Below, piece by piece: positions 35,067 to 35,435 of a stretch of DNA of 35,435 bases. Both the position numbers and the translations under genes were made by a program. The DNA is from a virus: the IMG/VR virus record IMGVR_UViG_3300043313_000637, positions 1-35,435 of that record; one strand, 5' to 3'. Position 1 is the stretch's first letter. Every line of letters begins with the position of its first letter. The notes below the pieces were generated by a model that saw nothing but the letters and a program-made list of their open reading frames with translations, was not told the origin of the DNA and did no database searches.

Positions 35067-35398
35067 CGATACTCCTCCTCTGTGTACGTGTGTCCATTCC
35101 GGACACGAACGATAGTTCGGATCGTCACGCCGTAGCGTTCGGCGTACGTGCGGGCCGTCTCATTGCCGGTACGGATCTCGCGAACGGCTAGCTCCGAGAG
35201 GGGTCGAGGCCCCTTGAGTTTCGGCGGTTCGGGGGTCTCGCGATCGAGCCAACGGGATCCATCGTGGATCGCGCAGAGGGGGGAGAACCGGCACTCTCCC
35301 CCATCCACGATCACCACGAGCGAGATTCGAGGGCACGGTGTAAACGGGTCCGTACCATCGTTCCGATCTGAGGAGCGTGATCCTCGCACGCCTTCCAC
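35063..35398 (-). CDS. HTH-containing protein, start uncertain
   Basis: A 111-residue frame from GTG 35398. The C-terminal 45 residues (LSELAVREIRTGNETARTYA, then ERYGVTIRTIVRVRNGHTY) form a helix-turn-helix of the type attached to HNH/GIY-YIG endonucleases and to small phage regulators. The N-terminal part has ECRFSPLCAIHDG, a possible metal site. The gene lacks a clear ribosome-binding site and could begin further upstream outside this window or at a later GTG. A near-copy of the 10-bp site (GGTGTAAACG, 35337-35346) lies within it. Confidence 0.5.
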   Translation of the reverse strand: MEGVRGSRSSDRNDGTDPFTPCPRISLVVIVDGGECRFSPLCAIHDGSRWLDRETPEPPKLKGPRPLSELAVREIRTGNETARTYAERYGVTIRTIVRVRNGHTYTEEEYR

Positions 35399-35435
35399 TC
35401 GATCCGCCGGAGGCCGAAGAGAGCTTGACCTAGGC

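Noticed and set aside
164-35346. Reading every CGTTTACACG as a -35 promoter box
   Set aside because: TTTACA is followed at a 12-bp distance by a TA-rich hexamer in three cases (8800, 26274, 26873), but other copies have no -10 at any constant distance, and many lie inside genes or after gene ends. An operator role fits better.
1-35435. tRNA genes, integrase, attachment site, insertion sequences
   Set aside because: I scanned for tRNA-like cloverleaf elements, integrase motifs and terminal inverted repeats with transposase frames and saw none. This does not exclude them outside the window.

Overview
The window is a stretch of a tailed, siphovirus-type phage genome. The likely host is a high-GC actinobacterium such as Streptomyces or a relative, because the DNA is clearly GC-rich, start codons are often GTG, genes overlap by ATGA/GTGA, and several proteins look like actinophage families (ReqiPepy6 Gp37-like tail protein, MuF head protein, gpG/gpGT chaperones, endonuclease VII). 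Host and family calls come from memory and visible motifs, not from a search. No integrase, repressor, tRNA or genome end is visible, so lifestyle is open. The window starts inside a gene.

Layout. 1-4200: end of an endonuclease VII gene, then small genes (membrane peptides, a helix-turn-helix protein, five coupled unknown genes), a Sec-exported protein, and a divergent pair of tiny genes. 4263-13506: packaging and head-neck genes in canonical order (TerS, TerL, portal, MuF, scaffold, major capsid, connectors, tail terminator, major tail protein). 13569-24525: tail genes (frameshifted chaperones, tape measure with a zinc-peptidase-like domain, distal tail, Gp37-like, beta-helix spike, and a protein with about 21 'KDLDIRW' repeats). 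24601-26718: leftward small genes including an HTH protein and an SprT-like metalloprotease. 27045-29711: rightward lysis cassette (coiled-coil membrane protein, a membrane protein that appears to need a frameshift, another membrane protein, M15-like endolysin, holin-like protein). 29794-35398: leftward early-type genes, including a RecB/Cas4-like nuclease. Strong hairpin terminators sit between the convergent blocks.

The most unusual signal is regulatory. A 10-bp near-palindrome (CGTTTACACG, its complement CGTGTAAACG, or the perfect palindrome CGTGTACACG) occurs exactly 19 times, about half in the scarce intergenic DNA. This resembles in logic, not sequence, the dispersed repressor sites of mycobacteriophage L5 (stoperators) and phage phiC31 (CIRs). 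Half-sites of the same motif overlap the -10 boxes of promoters placed 6-7 nt from an ATG, predicting leaderless mRNAs.

Two leftward genes also carry duplicated upstream cassettes (a 17-mer, a 29-bp block and the 10-bp site), one followed by a folded leader. A 457-bp gene-free stretch at 32834-33290 is packed with hairpins and is a candidate structured RNA.
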